Shown: piece after piece, positions 15,401-30,400 of the stretch
Layout of the letters: each line of letters starts with the position of its first letter
Position numbering within the stretch: the first letter of the stretch is position 1
DNA from: Pomphorhynchus laevis
Lineage: Eukaryota; Acanthocephala; Palaeacanthocephala; Echinorhynchida; Pomphorhynchidae
Assembly (NCBI GenBank): GCA_012934845.2
Contig: WNNJ02002532.1
Span: 110,466-174,465 of the forward strand
Direction of reading: 5' to 3'
Length of the DNA stretch: 64,000 nt
Translations under genes and position numbers: made by a program
Notes under the pieces: model-generated
What the model was told of the DNA's origin: nothing
The model's input: the letters and a program-made list of their open reading frames with translations, nothing else
The model's database searches: none

Positions 15401-18400
15401 AAAGCAGAGATGATATCCTGATGGAACCGAACTGACGACTCAAATCCGACAGAGCAACCCGTCACGTAATTTTGTCTATGTAAACAAGGAACAAAAGCCG
15501 AGACATAGAATAATTCAGAAAAAGGCTAAGGCCTACTGGAAATGATTCATACTTCCTACCTAAAACATGAACACAACTCATACTTTGTTTATACAAAAAG
15601 GCCACAATTACCCGACGATAGTGTGACACACCATACTCACTTAGTACATCTCAGTATTTCTCTCTCGGAACACAGTCAAACGACTTCTTCAAATCTACAA
15701 AGCACATGTTTATCGATTGAGCAAACTCCCAAGACTGTTCGAGCAAGTTGACAGAGTAAAGAGCTGACCGTAGTTCCAGGACCTTGACGAATGCAACATT
15801 GTTTCTCTTGCAACTGCCCCTCAACTATGGGCCATATCCTTAACTCAAGAATCCAACCAAATAACTTACCAGTTTGGCTAATAAGATTGATGCCCCGAAA
15901 ATTGGAATACATTATTCATTCACCATTCTTTAAGATCGGTACCACTACTTCCGGTTGGTCTCACTATGAACCTTGCCTGACTTCAATACAACTTCTGGCA
16001 CATTATAAATATCCAATTTTAAATATTTTTTTAATATTAAAATGTAAAAATTAGCATTTTTGGTTTGCTAATTTCACGTTTAAAAATATTAAAGAATTAC
16101 TGTATTCAAAATTTTGATCTGATCCTATAACTATAGCGTTAGAGTCGAATAATTGACTTAAAAATCGATGATATTTTGAAATAATCAAGCTTACAAATAT
16201 AACGATTCAAGTCTCGAGAATAGCAAATTTTATCTTGAGAATCAATTCTCGGTAATTTTAGTTAAATGATGCTGATAATTTTGTTAAACGAAGCGGAATG
16301 TGTAGCAGGAACTGATTGTTTGAGCAAAGTACTCTGGAAAACGAATATTAGGAAGTGTAATATTTTAGGTGAAGATACGAAGGGGGATGATGTATACGAA
16401 AAACGAAAACGGTAGTGTTATAAACTCGATTCTGTACATTGAGCCAATAACGGTTTATGTTAACCTGAAGACTCAACTCACTCTTCACAACGACATATTT
16501 GTACAAAGAACGGATTGCTGCATTAGCCAAACATATCCGCTTCTCAATCTATCTAATGTTCATGTCGCCCCTCCAGAAAGCATTTTAAAAATATCTTTTT
16601 TCCACATTAGAAATGTACAACGTTTTTAAGATTTTAATATTAAAAGTACTTTTAAGAAGAAATGAATTATATAAAATATAAATTATTTTTAATTTCTCAA
16701 TTTCTAAAAACTCGAGCTTACAAAAATAATGATTACAGTCTCGAGAATACCGAATTTTATCTCGAGACTTTTAATTAAACAATGCTGAAACTTTATAACA
16801 TTGAAACGGATTCTTGTCGGAATTACATGTAATCGATTTTTTAATTTATATCAAAGTTTATATCATTTATTAAATAATATCGTTTATTATTCAATGATAG
16901 GAAATATAGAATGAAAACAAAATCTAAACTTATGTTTAAAAATGTCTGTTTTAATATTTTTTGACTTTTGCTAGCTTAAACATTATAAATATAAAAATAA
17001 TAAAGTTAATTATTATAAATATATTTTTTATATTATGATGACTTATATATTTTACATTTTTCTATTTTAATAATTCGTACTTATTAGATTAAATTTATTT
17101 TAATTTTTCCATCAAAGTTTAAAATAAATTTTAATAATATTGTTATGATAAATACCATAAAGCATTAAAATATCAGCATCAACCCCTTCATATCGCTTGG
17201 TGCTTGTTACTAAATATAGTAATATTATTACTAATTAAAGTAATTATTTTCATTATAGAAATAATTTTAGCAAAGTCTAGAGAATCATTTATCGACACTA
17301 ATGGATATTATTCGGTCTAATAGTTTTTTAATCCTATAGTTCGTTCAAATAGATTATGAGCTTTTAAAACTCACTTTGAAGAACGAAACACTCAAATATA
17401 TTGCAAATAGTTGATAATGATGTATTTATTGATAAAGAATTATTGCAGCTGGATCAAAAAATTGGGAAACTTTTATTTAATATTTCGCAGGAAATATCAG
17501 GAAACTACAATATAGAGAAAAACTATAATATAGAAAAACTACAATATAGAGAAAAACTACAAGTAGATAGTTATAACTGCAATCGATATCAAACTTATTA
17601 TTTGCCTTATGATAAGAAACTAAACCTTATCTATTTTAGGGATTTAAGTAATAATCAAATTGAAGAAATTCATCCAGATCAATTCCAAGATTTGAAAAGT
17701 TTGAACTATATGTAAGTGTTAATTAAAACCAAAAGTTGGCACGATTACGATTCTGGCAAAGATTAAACTCAAGTAGCAAGTCAGCAATAAATAAATTTAA
17801 AAGCATAATGCGACGAAGTATAAAACATTGAAAACACAAATCCATTTTCATCATGTTTCTAGACCGACCACTTTAAGTGTAATATATGTTAATGCAAAAA
17901 AATAAATTATAAGGTTCTGCTTTTGTTTGTAAATTGATTAAAAAAATTATAAATATTATTAATTTTTTAAAATTTATATATTCTTGAAATCAAAGAATAT
18001 TAACTTGCGTGCAAGTTTATATTGATGTAAAGATTGTTTTATATTTTGAATAATATAGCTTTGTATGTAAATGATTGTTGATATAAGTTTCCACAATTAA
18101 ATGTATAGTTGAGAAGGCATTTAAATTTTAAATTCTTCTAATGTTCATCGAATTGTCCCATGGAGAGTTAAGGAAACTACAAAAATCAGGTTGATTATAA
18201 TTTGATCATGTAGATTATATTGTACGAGTTATTTAATTTTTGTAATTATTTTAAGATTTTATGACGAAGCTTGGTAGAAGCAGTTGAAAATTCATAATTT
18301 AAAAGATTTCAAAGCTTATTTTGATTGAAACTTAACAGAATAAATTGTTTTCATTTAAAATTTTATAATACAGAACGTTTAAATTAGAAAAATAACAAAA

Positions 18401-21400
18401 TTTAACAAAGGAGAGAAAAATAAACAGAGTTAATAATCTAATTGCGAATTTATCATCGTTACACAAACGATAAGTTATTTTAATAGATTTCTGTAATTAT
18501 CAATTAATTGAATAAGCAATGGAAACTAAATTAATTTTTTAATTATATTTGTCTGTGAAATATGAAAATATTTTTTTTGTAATAAAAAGTTATAATAATT
18601 GCAGACCTAAAAATATTGATTAGACTACATATAATAGAACAATAAATGAATAAAAATATTATATTATATATTTACCGTGATAAATAAATTTTGTCAAATT
18701 TGTATTTTAATTCTTTGAAATTAAATGATTAATCATTTCAGCCAAATTTTATCTAATAGCAATCAAATCTATGCTGACTTTTCACTGTAAACTCTTTTGT
18801 TTCAGCAATCTCGGACATAACAGAATTAAGGAATTGCATCCCAATCAGTTTCATGGTCTAGTACAGTTGAATGCGTTGTAAGAAAATTTCTTTTGTAGAT
18901 TTACACAAAATATTTATTATATATTGATTTTGTCATGTACATATTGACAAATATGTACATTTATTTAAAAAATGTTTTTAGAGAGCAGGCGCTAGTAAAT
19001 ATATAGATTTATTAATTTCTTAAGTGGCTCATGCAGACAGGCTGCTTACAAATCCACTGAAATAAACAAAATAAAAATATGATGTTACTGAAGTAATTCA
19101 GTCAATTCATACAGGGTTTGGTAGCTTAGTAGAAAGGTGCGAAGCATGGATATAAAGGTAGTGAGGTTATACTGGCAACGAAGTTTGAAGAGACGCGAAT
19201 TCCAAATGAGAGGCGTATCAATGAAACAGAAACGCAGGCAAAAGTGCGCTCAATGACGAGGAATGTTTAGCAGGAACTGATTGTTTGAGCGAAGTGTCTG
19301 GAAGACGAATATCCAGGACCGTACTATTTTATGTGAAGATACTAAGGAGGACGATGTATACGAAAACCGAAAACGGTAGTTTTATAAACTCGATTCTGTA
19401 CATTGAGCCAATAAAGGTTTATGTTAACCTGAAGACTCAACTCACTCTTCACAACGACATATTTGTACAAAGAACGGATTGCTGCATTAGCCAAACATAT
19501 CCGCTTCTCAATCTATCTAATGTTCATGTCGCCCCTCCAGAAAGCATTTTAAAAATATCTTTTTTCCACATTAGAAATGTACAACGTTTTTAAGATTTTA
19601 ATATTAAAAGTACTTTTAAGAAGAAATGAATTATACAAAATATAAATTATTTTTAATTTCTCAATTTCTAAAAACTCGAGCTTACAAAAATAATGATTAC
19701 AGTCTCGAGAACATTATAAATATAAAAATAATAAAGTTAATTATTATAAATATATTTTTTATATTATGATGACTTATATATTTTACATTTTTCTATTTTA
19801 ATAATTCGTACTTATTAGATTAAATTTATTTTAATTTTTCCATCAAAGTTTAAAATAAATTTTAATAATATTGTTATGATAAATACCATAAAGCATTAAA
19901 ATATCAGCATCAACCCCTTCATATCGCTTGGTGCTTGTTACTAAATATAGTAATATTATTACTAATTAAAGTAATTATTTTCATTATAGAAATAATTTTA
20001 GCAAAGTCTAGAGAATCATTTATCGACACTAATGGATATTATTCGGTCTAATAGTTTTTTAATCCTATAGTTCGTTCAAATAGATTATGAGCTTTTAAAA
20101 CTCACTTTGAAGAACGAAACACTCAAATATATTGCAAATAGTTGATAATGATGTATTTATTGATAAAGAATTATTGCAGCTGGATCAAAAAATTGGGAAA
20201 CTTTTATTTAATATTTCGCAGGAAATATCAGGAAACTACAATATAGAGAAAAACTATAATATAGAAAAACTACAATATAGAGAAAAACTACAAGTAGATA
20301 GTTATAACTGCAATCGATATCAAACTTATTATTTGCCTTATGATAAGAAACTAAACCTTATCTATTTTAGGGATTTAAGTAATAATCAAATTGAAGAAAT
20401 TCATCCAGATCAATTCCAAGATTTGAAAAGTTTGAACTATATGTAAGTGTTAATTAAAACCAAAAGTTGGCACGATTACGATTCTGGCAAAGATTAAACT
20501 CAAGTAGCAAGTCAGCAATAAATAAATTTAAAAGCATAATGCGACGAAGTATAAAACATTGAAAACACAAATCCATTTTCATCATGTTTCTAGACCGACC
20601 ACTTTAAGTGTAATATATGTTAATGCAAAAAAATAAATTATAAGGTTCTGCTTTTGTTTGTAAATTGATTAAAAAAATTATAAATATTATTAATTTTTTA
20701 AAATTTATATATTCTTGAAATCAAAGAATATTAACTTGCGTGCAAGTTTATATTGATGTAAAGATTGTTTTATATTTTGAATAATATAGCTTTGTATGTA
20801 AATGATTGTTGATATAAGTTTCCACAATTAAATGTATAGTTGAGAAGGCATTTAAATTTTAAATTCTTCTAATGTTCATCGAATTGTCCCATGGAGAGTT
20901 AAGGAAACTACAAAAATCAGGTTGATTATAATTTGATCATGTAGATTATATTGTACGAGTTATTTAATTTTTGTAATTATTTTAAGATTTTATGACGAAG
21001 CTTGGTAGAAGCAGTTGAAAATTCATAATTTAAAAGATTTCAAAGCTTATTTTGATTGAAACTTAACAGAATAAATTGTTTTCATTTAAAATTTTATAAT
21101 ACAGAACGTTTAAATTAGAAAAATAACAAAATTTAACAAAGGAGAGAAAAATAAACAGAGTTAATAATCTAATTGCGAATTTATCATCGTTACACAAACG
21201 ATAAGTTATTTTAATAGATTTCTGTAATTATCAATTAATTGAATAAGCAATGGAAACTAAATTAATTTTTTAATTATATTTGTCTGTGAAATATGAAAAT
21301 ATTTTTTTTGTAATAAAAAGTTATAATAATTGCAGACCTAAAAATATTGATTAGACTACATATAATAGAACAATAAATGAATAAAAATATTATATTATAT

Positions 21401-24400
21401 ATTTACCGTGATAAATAAATTTTGTCAAATTTGTATTTTAATTCTTTGAAATTAAATGATTAATCATTTCAGCCAAATTTTATCTAATAGCAATCAAATC
21501 TATGCTGACTTTTCACTGTAAACTCTTTTGTTTCAGCAATCTCGGACATAACAGAATTAAGGAATTGCATCCCAATCAGTTTCATGGTCTAGTACAGTTG
21601 AATGCGTTGTAAGAAAATTTCTTTTGTAGATTTACACAAAATATTTATTATATATTGATTTTGTCATGTACATATTGACAAATATGTACATTTATTTAAA
21701 AAATGTTTTTAGAGAGCAGGCGCTAGTAAATATATAGATTTATTAATTTCTTAAGTGGCTCATGCAGACAGGCTGCTTACAAATCCACTGAAATAAACAA
21801 AATAAAAATATGATGTTACTGAAGTAATTCAGTCAATTCATACAGGGTTTGGTAGCTTAGTAGAAAGGTGCGAAGCATGGATATAAAGGTAGTGAGGTTA
21901 TACTGGCAACGAAGTTTGAAGAGACGCGAATTCCAAATGAGAGGCGTATCAATGAAACAGAAACGCAGGCAAAAGTGCGCTCAATGACGAGGAATGTTTA
22001 GCAGGAACTGATTGTTTGAGCGAAGTGTCTGGAAGACGAATATCCAGGACCGTACTATTTTATGTGAAGATACTAAGGAGGACGATGTATACGAAAACCG
22101 AGAACGGTAGTGTTATAAACTCGATTCTGTACATTGAGCCAATAAAGGTTTATGTTAACCTGAAGACTCAACTCACTCTTCACAACGACATATTTGTACA
22201 AAGAACGGATTGCTGCATTAGCCAAACATATCCGCTTCTCAATCTATCTAATGTTCATGTCGCCCCTCCAGAAAGCATTTTAAAAATATCTTTTTTCCAC
22301 ATTAGAAATGTACAACGTTTTTAAGATTTTAATATTAAAAGTACTTTTAAGAAGAAATGAATTATATAAAATATAAATTATTTTTAATTTCTCAATTTCT
22401 AAAAACTCGAGCTTACAAAAATAATGATTACAGTCTCGAGAATACCGAATTTTATCTCGAGACTTTTAATTAAACAATGCTGAAACTTTATAACATTGAA
22501 ACGGATTCTTGTCGGAATTACATGTAATCGATTTTTTAATTTATATCAAAGTTTATATCATTTATTAAATAATATCGTTTATTATTCAATGATAGGAAAT
22601 ATAGAATGAAAACAAAATCTAAACTTATGTTTAAAAATGTCTGTTTTAATATTTTTTGACTTTTGCTAGCTTAAACATTATAAATATAAAAATAATAAAG
22701 TTAATTATTATAAATATATTTTTTATATTATGATGACTTATATATTTTACATTTTTCTATTTTAATAATTCGTACTTATTAGATTAAATTTATTTTAATT
22801 TTTCCATCAAAGTTTAAAATAAATTTTAATAATATTGTTATGATAAATACCATAAAGCATTAAAATATCAGCATCAACCCCTTCATATCGCTTGGTGCTT
22901 GTTACTAAATATAGTAATATTATTACTAATTAAAGTAATTATTTTCATTATAGAAATAATTTTAGCAAAGTCTAGAGAATCATTTATCGACACTAATGGA
23001 TATTATTCGGTCTAATAGTTTTTTAATCCTATAGTTCGTTCAAATAGATTATGAGCTTTTAAAACTCACTTTGAAGAACGAAACACTCAAATATATTGCA
23101 AATAGTTGATAATGATGTATTTATTGATAAAGAATCATTTCTCGACACATTTGGAAATTATTTCACTATTGTTTGAATTGTTGACATTATATCAAACTTT
23201 TAGTTACACAAAACGAAATAAAAAAGGTGGTTCAAAATAACATTTCTATCATTTTAAAATACCATAACACAGCAATATACAGCTATTTCCGATCACCTTC
23301 ATTTTCTTTGATCAGGTGTTGCTGTTTTTAGCGACAAACAGCTGTTTTTACTATTGTTTAAATTGATGACATGATATCGGCAACTTTTAAAGCTACACAA
23401 AACCCAATAAAAAAGGTTATTCAAAATAGTTTAGAAACATTAAAAAATAATACAATGATATTTTCCATAAAAAATAAATGAATTACGATTTTCTATTTTA
23501 ATTATTCCTACTTAGATAATTAAATTTATTAATTTATTTAAAAATTATACTTAATCTTTATACTTTGGCATTATATAAATTTTTTAAATTTTTATTAAAT
23601 TATTTGTATAGTTAAGTTATCTGTTTAAGTAGAATATTTCGCTTTATAATTTGTTTAGATTATTATCTAACAACTTGATTTATCCGTCTCTCAGAAATGT
23701 GTTAAAAAATCACACTTTAACTAAATTGTAAGTATGACGTTTGGAAGGTTAATTTCGCCAAACATTTTTTTATAATCCGTATCAATTAGAATATTATTTA
23801 ACTTAGTACGCATCACTTTATATCACCATGCATTAGAACTAAGATTAGAGTCGTAAATGAACGAATTAAAATTAGACGTAATCAGTTGTTAAAATAAAAT
23901 TTGGAAGACATGAAATGAAACTGTTTTGCTATCAGGTTTCACCCTATCTTCAAATGCCCGCTAATGCTATATATCCTATGATTTGATGTGGTCTACCTTG
24001 TTCTAAAGGCTAGTTTACATGCTAGACGCGCTGCAAGAAAGATCGTTACAAAAGTTATTAAGATAACTTATTAATAAGTTATCAATAATTAATAATTTTA
24101 ATATTTTAACTTATAATATTAATATATAATATTAATATTATAAGTTAAGTTAATAATAAGTTATTAGAATAAATAATTGCATACACGAGCGAGTATCATC
24201 ATTTGGTCGGCTTCATAAATTATCCTCGTGTGAATTCTTTAATCCTAGATGCAGCACTGTACACTACAATCAGCGTAGGTGGACCTCATCAGCAGTGAGC
24301 CTACGCCTACATTTCGTGTTTCGGTCCTTTAATGATCTGCTGAAATTTTCCTCTGCTGCCTTTCTGTAAAAACAAACGATACAGTTTGTAAGGAAAACAT

Positions 24401-27400
24401 TTCCACTTGTGCAAACTGTACGTTGTTTCCGTCTTTTGTAACAAAATGACGGAGATAGCACTACAGTTGCCGGAAACAACCGACAATCTGTCTTTTGAAT
24501 CTTCTTGACAGGAAACCGGAATCTGCCAGGTTAATAGAATGAATAATTGCATACACGAGCGAGTATCATCATTTGGTCGGCTTCATAAATTATCCTCGTG
24601 TGAATTCTTTAATCCTAGATGCAGCACTGTACACTACAATCAGCGTAGGTGGACCTCATCAGCAGTGAGCCTACGCCTACATTTCGTGTTTCGGTCCTGA
24701 TATTTGATATATTAATAATTTTATTAAGGTATTTGATATATTAATAATTACTTATTATAAATATATAATATTAATTAGGAGTTAATAAGTTATTAATATT
24801 AAGTTAGAATATTAATATTAACTTTTTTATAAGTTATAATGTATAAATAAGTAAACAAGTTATTAACATTATGGAAAAATTTTACATTTAAGACAAATTT
24901 TGTGATTATTTTAAGTAAATATTTCTTAAATTTAGAGAATGTATTTATATTTATAGAGAAATAAATAACAATAAAATCGGAATTATCCAGCCTGGAGACG
25001 TATCAAAGTTTAACTTCACGAAACTGTAAGGGATCTTTCTTAAATTCTATAAACTTTAATTTTTACTGTCGAGAAACAAACAAGGGATAGAAGATAGAGC
25101 TCTAGAGTTTATCGAGTTTTAAATCGTTTTTCAATTCACTGGACTTGATTATCTTATATTCAAAAAATAATAATTTTGATCTATTGTATTATTTTAATAT
25201 TTGAGCAACAGCGAAAATAGAAAACAAATTAATATATTTTTATATTTCACAAGCTCCTGCGAAGACAAAAAATAAAATGTTTACCGAATTTGCGAGGAAA
25301 ATTGTTTTTCTGGTAATGCGAGCAGAATCTATCGAAAATTAAACATTTGTTCCTAACTATCAATAATTCTTCTTAAAATGTTGTATTCCGTTATTTTGAT
25401 AGTAATTTTATTGAAAGTTAATTTGCATATATAATCGTTTAATTTCCAAACAGACTTTTGATAAATGTCATTAATTTTATAACTAATCATTACTAAATAA
25501 AAGTTATTACTAATAATTGTTTTCTTCCATATTTCATTGTGACGCGGAGGGCAAGAAGAATTTGAAGAGAAACAAACAACCTAGTGTTGCCGTTTCGACA
25601 TATTGTCTGATCAGTGACGGATTGAATGAATTTTGTAATAAATTTTGATTGTAATGAATTTTAAATAATTCCATTTCGATTTCATTTCAGACAGCCAACA
25701 CAATGTTCTTCAGGTGTAAATCAATATACCTGGAATATCCACAGAATAATATTGTGTTGGCTGTCTTCCTGAGCATCCAGAGTGGAATGTGCCTGTCACT
25801 AATGAGACACAATATGTCGAAACAGCAACACCAGGTTGTTTGTATTTATTCAAATTCTTCTTGCCCTTCACGTTATTCTATTCATTATTATCTAATCATT
25901 ATTGAATAAAAATGTTTATTGCTAATTTAATTGCAAACTGCATGATTTTATCTAATAATTATTGAATAAAAATGTTTATTGCTAATTTAATTGCAAACTG
26001 AATGATTTTATCTAATCATTTTTGAATAAAAATGTTTATTGCTAACTGGATGACTTTATCTAATCATTATTGAATAAAATTATTTGTTTCTAATTTTATT
26101 GCAAACTAAATGGTTTTATCTAATCATTATTGAATAAAAAGGTATTAAAATAAATGATTAAAAATGATTATTAAAAATGTTTCAATAATAAAAATTATTT
26201 TATCTAATCATTATTGAATAAAAATGTTTTTTTTTGCTAATTTAATTGCAAACTAACTGGTTTTATCTAATCATTATTGAATAAAATTATTTGTTTCTAA
26301 TTTAATTGCAAACTTAATGGTTTTATCTAATCATTATTGAATAAAAAGGTATTAAAATAAATGATTAAAAATGATTATTAAAAATGTTTCAATAATAAAA
26401 ATTATTTTATCTAATCATTATTGAATAAAAATGTTTTTTTTTGCTAATTTAATTGCAAACTAACTGGTTTTATCTAATCATTATTGAATAAAAAGGTATT
26501 AAAATAAATGATTAAAAATGATTATTAAAAATGTTTCAATAATAAAAATTATTTTATCTAATCATTATTGAATAAAAATGTTTTTTTTTGCTAATTTAAT
26601 TGCAAACTAACTGGTTTTATCTAATCATTATTGAATAAAATTATTTGTTTCTAATTTAATTGCAAACTTAATGGTTTTATCTAATCATTATTGAATAAAC
26701 ATGTTCATTGCCAATAAAATTGCAAATTAACTGGTTTTATCTTATCATTATTGAAAAAATTATTTGTTGAGAATATAGTTGTAAATTGAATAATTTTATC
26801 TAATCATTATTGAAAAAATTTTATATTTTATATTTAATTACAAATAGAATGATTTTATTTTTCATTTTTGAATGAAAGTAAATGATTCTACTTTAATTAT
26901 AAATTAAATGATTTTATCTAATCATTTTTGTATAAAAATGTTTATTGCTAATTTAATTACAAATTAAATGATTTTATCTAATCATTTTTGTATAAAAATG
27001 TTTATTGCTAATTTAATTACAAATTAAATGATTTTATCTAATCAGTTTTGAATAAAAGTGTTTGTTGTTAATTTAATTGTAAACAAAATTGTATTTAATA
27101 AAATTTGTGATTAATAATATTTATTTACATTTTAGGGATTTTAGTCGTAACCTTATTTCGCGCATCGAAGAAAACTCATTTATTTTTTTATCGACATATA
27201 AAATAATGTACGTGTATTTTATCATATATTGTTTAAACCTAATTTTGTTTCAAATTTATTACGCTTTCTTAATATTTTTTAATATTATTGTCTTGTAATA
27301 TTAATTCGCAATTTATTAAAACTTATTTTCAATAAAAATATTACTTTTAGATATAAAATATATATTTTGTTAATTTTTTACTTAAGTTTTTGTTACTTTT

Positions 27401-30400
27401 TATACTAAGAAACCAATACATTACTTTAAAAGTTAATTGCAATTGCGTATTTTATTATATATAATGAATAAAACAATATATAAAATAGTGTGTATATATA
27501 TTAAAATATACTATATGTAATATAAATATAAAGACGTTGTACTGGGTAAAAGGGTCACCTCGAGAAGTCATTATAAAAGTTATAATAGCACTTTAATTTT
27601 TTCTGCAGATTGTTTTTGAAATTTAACATTACATCTTAAATAAACTATGTAAATGAAATTTTACGTTACTCATCAAATTAATAATTAAATTTAGTTATTA
27701 CATTTAATTGTTAAATATTCTTTAGATAATCTTTCCATCGTTAAGATGGAAATAATATCTATTTGGAATATCTAAATTTATACATAATTTCATATATATT
27801 TTGTATTTCTATGTCAATTAATACACAATTTATGTCAATTATTATAATTAATACTCTTCTAAAATTGATTATAAATACGATTATTGATACGATTATAAAA
27901 TAGATAATAGATACGATTATAAAATAGATCATAGATACAATTATAAAAGATGTTATAAAATCGATACTTTAGATGCGATTATAAAATCGATTGTAGATAC
28001 GATTATAAAAGAGATTATGGATACGATTATAAAATCGATATTTTAGATTCCATTATAAAATCGATTATAGATACAATTATAAAATATATTATGGATATGA
28101 TTATAAAATCGATATTTTAGATTCCATTATAAAATCGATTATAGATACAATTATAAAAGATATTATGGGTACGGTTATAAAATCGATTATATATACAATT
28201 TTAAATTGTTTAAAACCATTATAAAATCGATATTTTAGATATGATTTTAAAATTATTTAAAACGATTATAAAATCGATATTTTAGATGCGATTATAAAAT
28301 TGCTTATAAATACGATTATAAAATCGATATTTTAGATTCGATTATAAAATCGATTGTAGATACGATTATAAAAGAGATTATGGATACGATTATAAAATTG
28401 ATTATATATGCAATTTTAAATTGTTTAAAGCGATTATAAAATCGATATTTTAGATTCGATTATAAAATCGATTGTAGATACGATTTTAAAAGATATTATG
28501 GATACGATTATAAAATCGATATTTTAGATTCGATTATAAAGTTGATTATAGATGCAATCGATACAATTTGATAAATTAATATATTCTACGTTACATTGAT
28601 ATATTCTACGTTTTGCATTTATCAGTCTATATAAGGCTTGCTTTTGATTAAATCTTACATTTACCATTTAAAAATCTCATAAAACACATATTTACAGTTT
28701 TTATACTTGTAAATTAAATTAACTATTCAAGCAATGCATATATATAATTTCTCTATTCATAATGCTTTTAGAGACTTTAGCAGAAATAGACTTAGCAGTT
28801 TACCGAACTTTTTGTTTGTATACCAAAACAAAATCATCTGTTTGTGAGTATGTTTAAAGCCACTATTATGTGAAACAAGTCCGAATGATATAACGTTTGA
28901 ATAATAATTTCAACTTTTCATAATAATTTCTTATTAATATTTAATAATTTCAACTTTTCATAAAAATTTCTTATTAATTATTAATAATTTCAACTTTTCA
29001 TAATAATTTCTTGTTAATTATTATCTTTTTTAAATTAAATGTTTTTACAAGTTTTCGTCACATTGGACGATTGATTGCAGATCTTGCACCTCGGATGCAC
29101 CTTGAAGTCATCATGCAAAGACCAATACTCAGCTTCGAACGAAGCTTAGCTATTTGTGTTTGATATGATGTACTTGATTTCTGAGCTAGCATCCGAGCCA
29201 TCCTCCTCAGTAGAATAGAGGCTTCCTGGCCAGCACTACCCATGCTTGAGAATATTATGGGTATGAATGATGCGTCCCAATGAGGTAACTCTCTCGAGTA
29301 TTTGCTCCTTTTTCTATTGCTGTGAAACTCAAAGCATGCGTTACTAGATTTGGCCATGTTTGATGGTTCGAACGCGTTGAAAATGCGTACATCTAGGAAA
29401 GTACGCACCAATCTGTCACCATACAATCCTGAATATGAGATATGTACACTTCTATTGACAGTACTCAAGATAAGCTCAGTTTTAACGTTCAGACATATCT
29501 CTGTCAATTAACGTACCATAATATCACGAATTATATCATGACGCATTGATGGTAGTCTGCCAAGTCTACAAGAGAATGAATGAGATATGGAAGTAAGCTC
29601 TCCATATTCACATAACCTTGGGGCATCTTTTTGTAAAATACCATATCTCGACTTGATTCCTCACGGAATTCTTCACTACTTATTCGAGTGTCTAAGTCAT
29701 TTGTGGAGTATACAGAAAGCCAAGAGGATGGTCCTTTCTTGACTAATTGCTCGATTGACTTCTTTAGAGTCGCATCCACAACTTGAAAGATTTCCGAATG
29801 CTCATTTTTATCGTGGAAAATTTTCGTCGTCCGGATCTTCTGCAGGATCGTCCTCTGTTTTGGTTTAAGGTTGAAACCCACATATCATTCTAAACAAAGT
29901 CCGCATAGCTTTTGCGAAGCTTCATATTCATAAGCGGATGAACAAGTAGGATCTCTAATACCAATTCCACCGTTGCCATAGCTTAGCTTTAAGATTCTCC
30001 ATAGAATATCATTTTCGACTACATCGATTCCAGCACATTCACGAAGGAAACTTTTCACAGAAAATACAATTGGATCAAACCAATAATACAATTAAATAAT
30101 GGATCGACGTTGTTCGATCCAATTAAATTGGATCGAACAACATCGGTTAGCAGGTGCTGGCCGTTGGCTATTTTTAACAAACCGTTCCATCGCAAATGAC
30201 ATAGAGCGTATGATGGAGCAAAGCTGCTGAATATGCAGATCTCCAAAAAGGACCAGTCCGTTACATGTCCAAAGAAATCGTTACATAATGTCAGCTCTTG
30301 CATTTCGGTCTTTGGTTGTATTCGTTGATTCGAATCGTGTAGTTTCTGATACATTATGTAAGATTGGCGCTGAAATTACTCGGTTACTTATGAAATGCAA

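Larger units (their letters stand above)
16747..23135 (+). repeat. Tandem duplication carrying LRR exons 6-7 and 8-9
   Basis: Units 16980-19710 and 19711-22441 are almost identical over 2731 bases. A 233-bp segment (16747-16979) precedes the first and recurs at 22442-22674 before a partial third unit (22675-23135) that stops short of the exons. The underlying period is therefore 2964 bp, with the 233-bp piece lost between units one and two. The partial third unit ends inside GATAAAGAAT, beside a GAATCATTT word shared with 17260, suggesting deletion through short homology. An assembly duplication cannot be excluded. Confidence 0.92.
24165..24698 (-). mobile_element. Retrozyme-like direct-repeat pair, 370-nt period
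   Basis: A 164-bp sequence occurs at 24165-24328 and again, almost identical, at 24535-24698, with 206 bases between. Read on the minus strand each copy contains GGACCGAAACACGAAATGTA, then CTGCTGATGAGGTCC. These hold all the hammerhead core elements in type II order (stem II 3' strand, GAAA, stem III, cleavage site, CUGAUGA, stem II 5' strand). The spacer has a 9-bp inverted repeat TACAGTTTG/CAAACTGTA (near 24380-24422). Known: retrozymes are non-coding retroelements whose repeats hold hammerheads and give small circular RNAs. Inference: this may be such a unit of about 370 nt. Stem I is not convincing. Confidence 0.6.

Noticed and set aside
17401-17715. 104-codon frame (and copy at 20132) as a gene
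   Set aside because: The frame runs out of intron sequence into LRR exon 6 or 8. Splice sites and LRR register show that only the last 72 bases are coding.
25886-27085. CRISPR-like array
   Set aside because: Units are contiguous minisatellite repeats with no unique spacers, in a eukaryotic intron.
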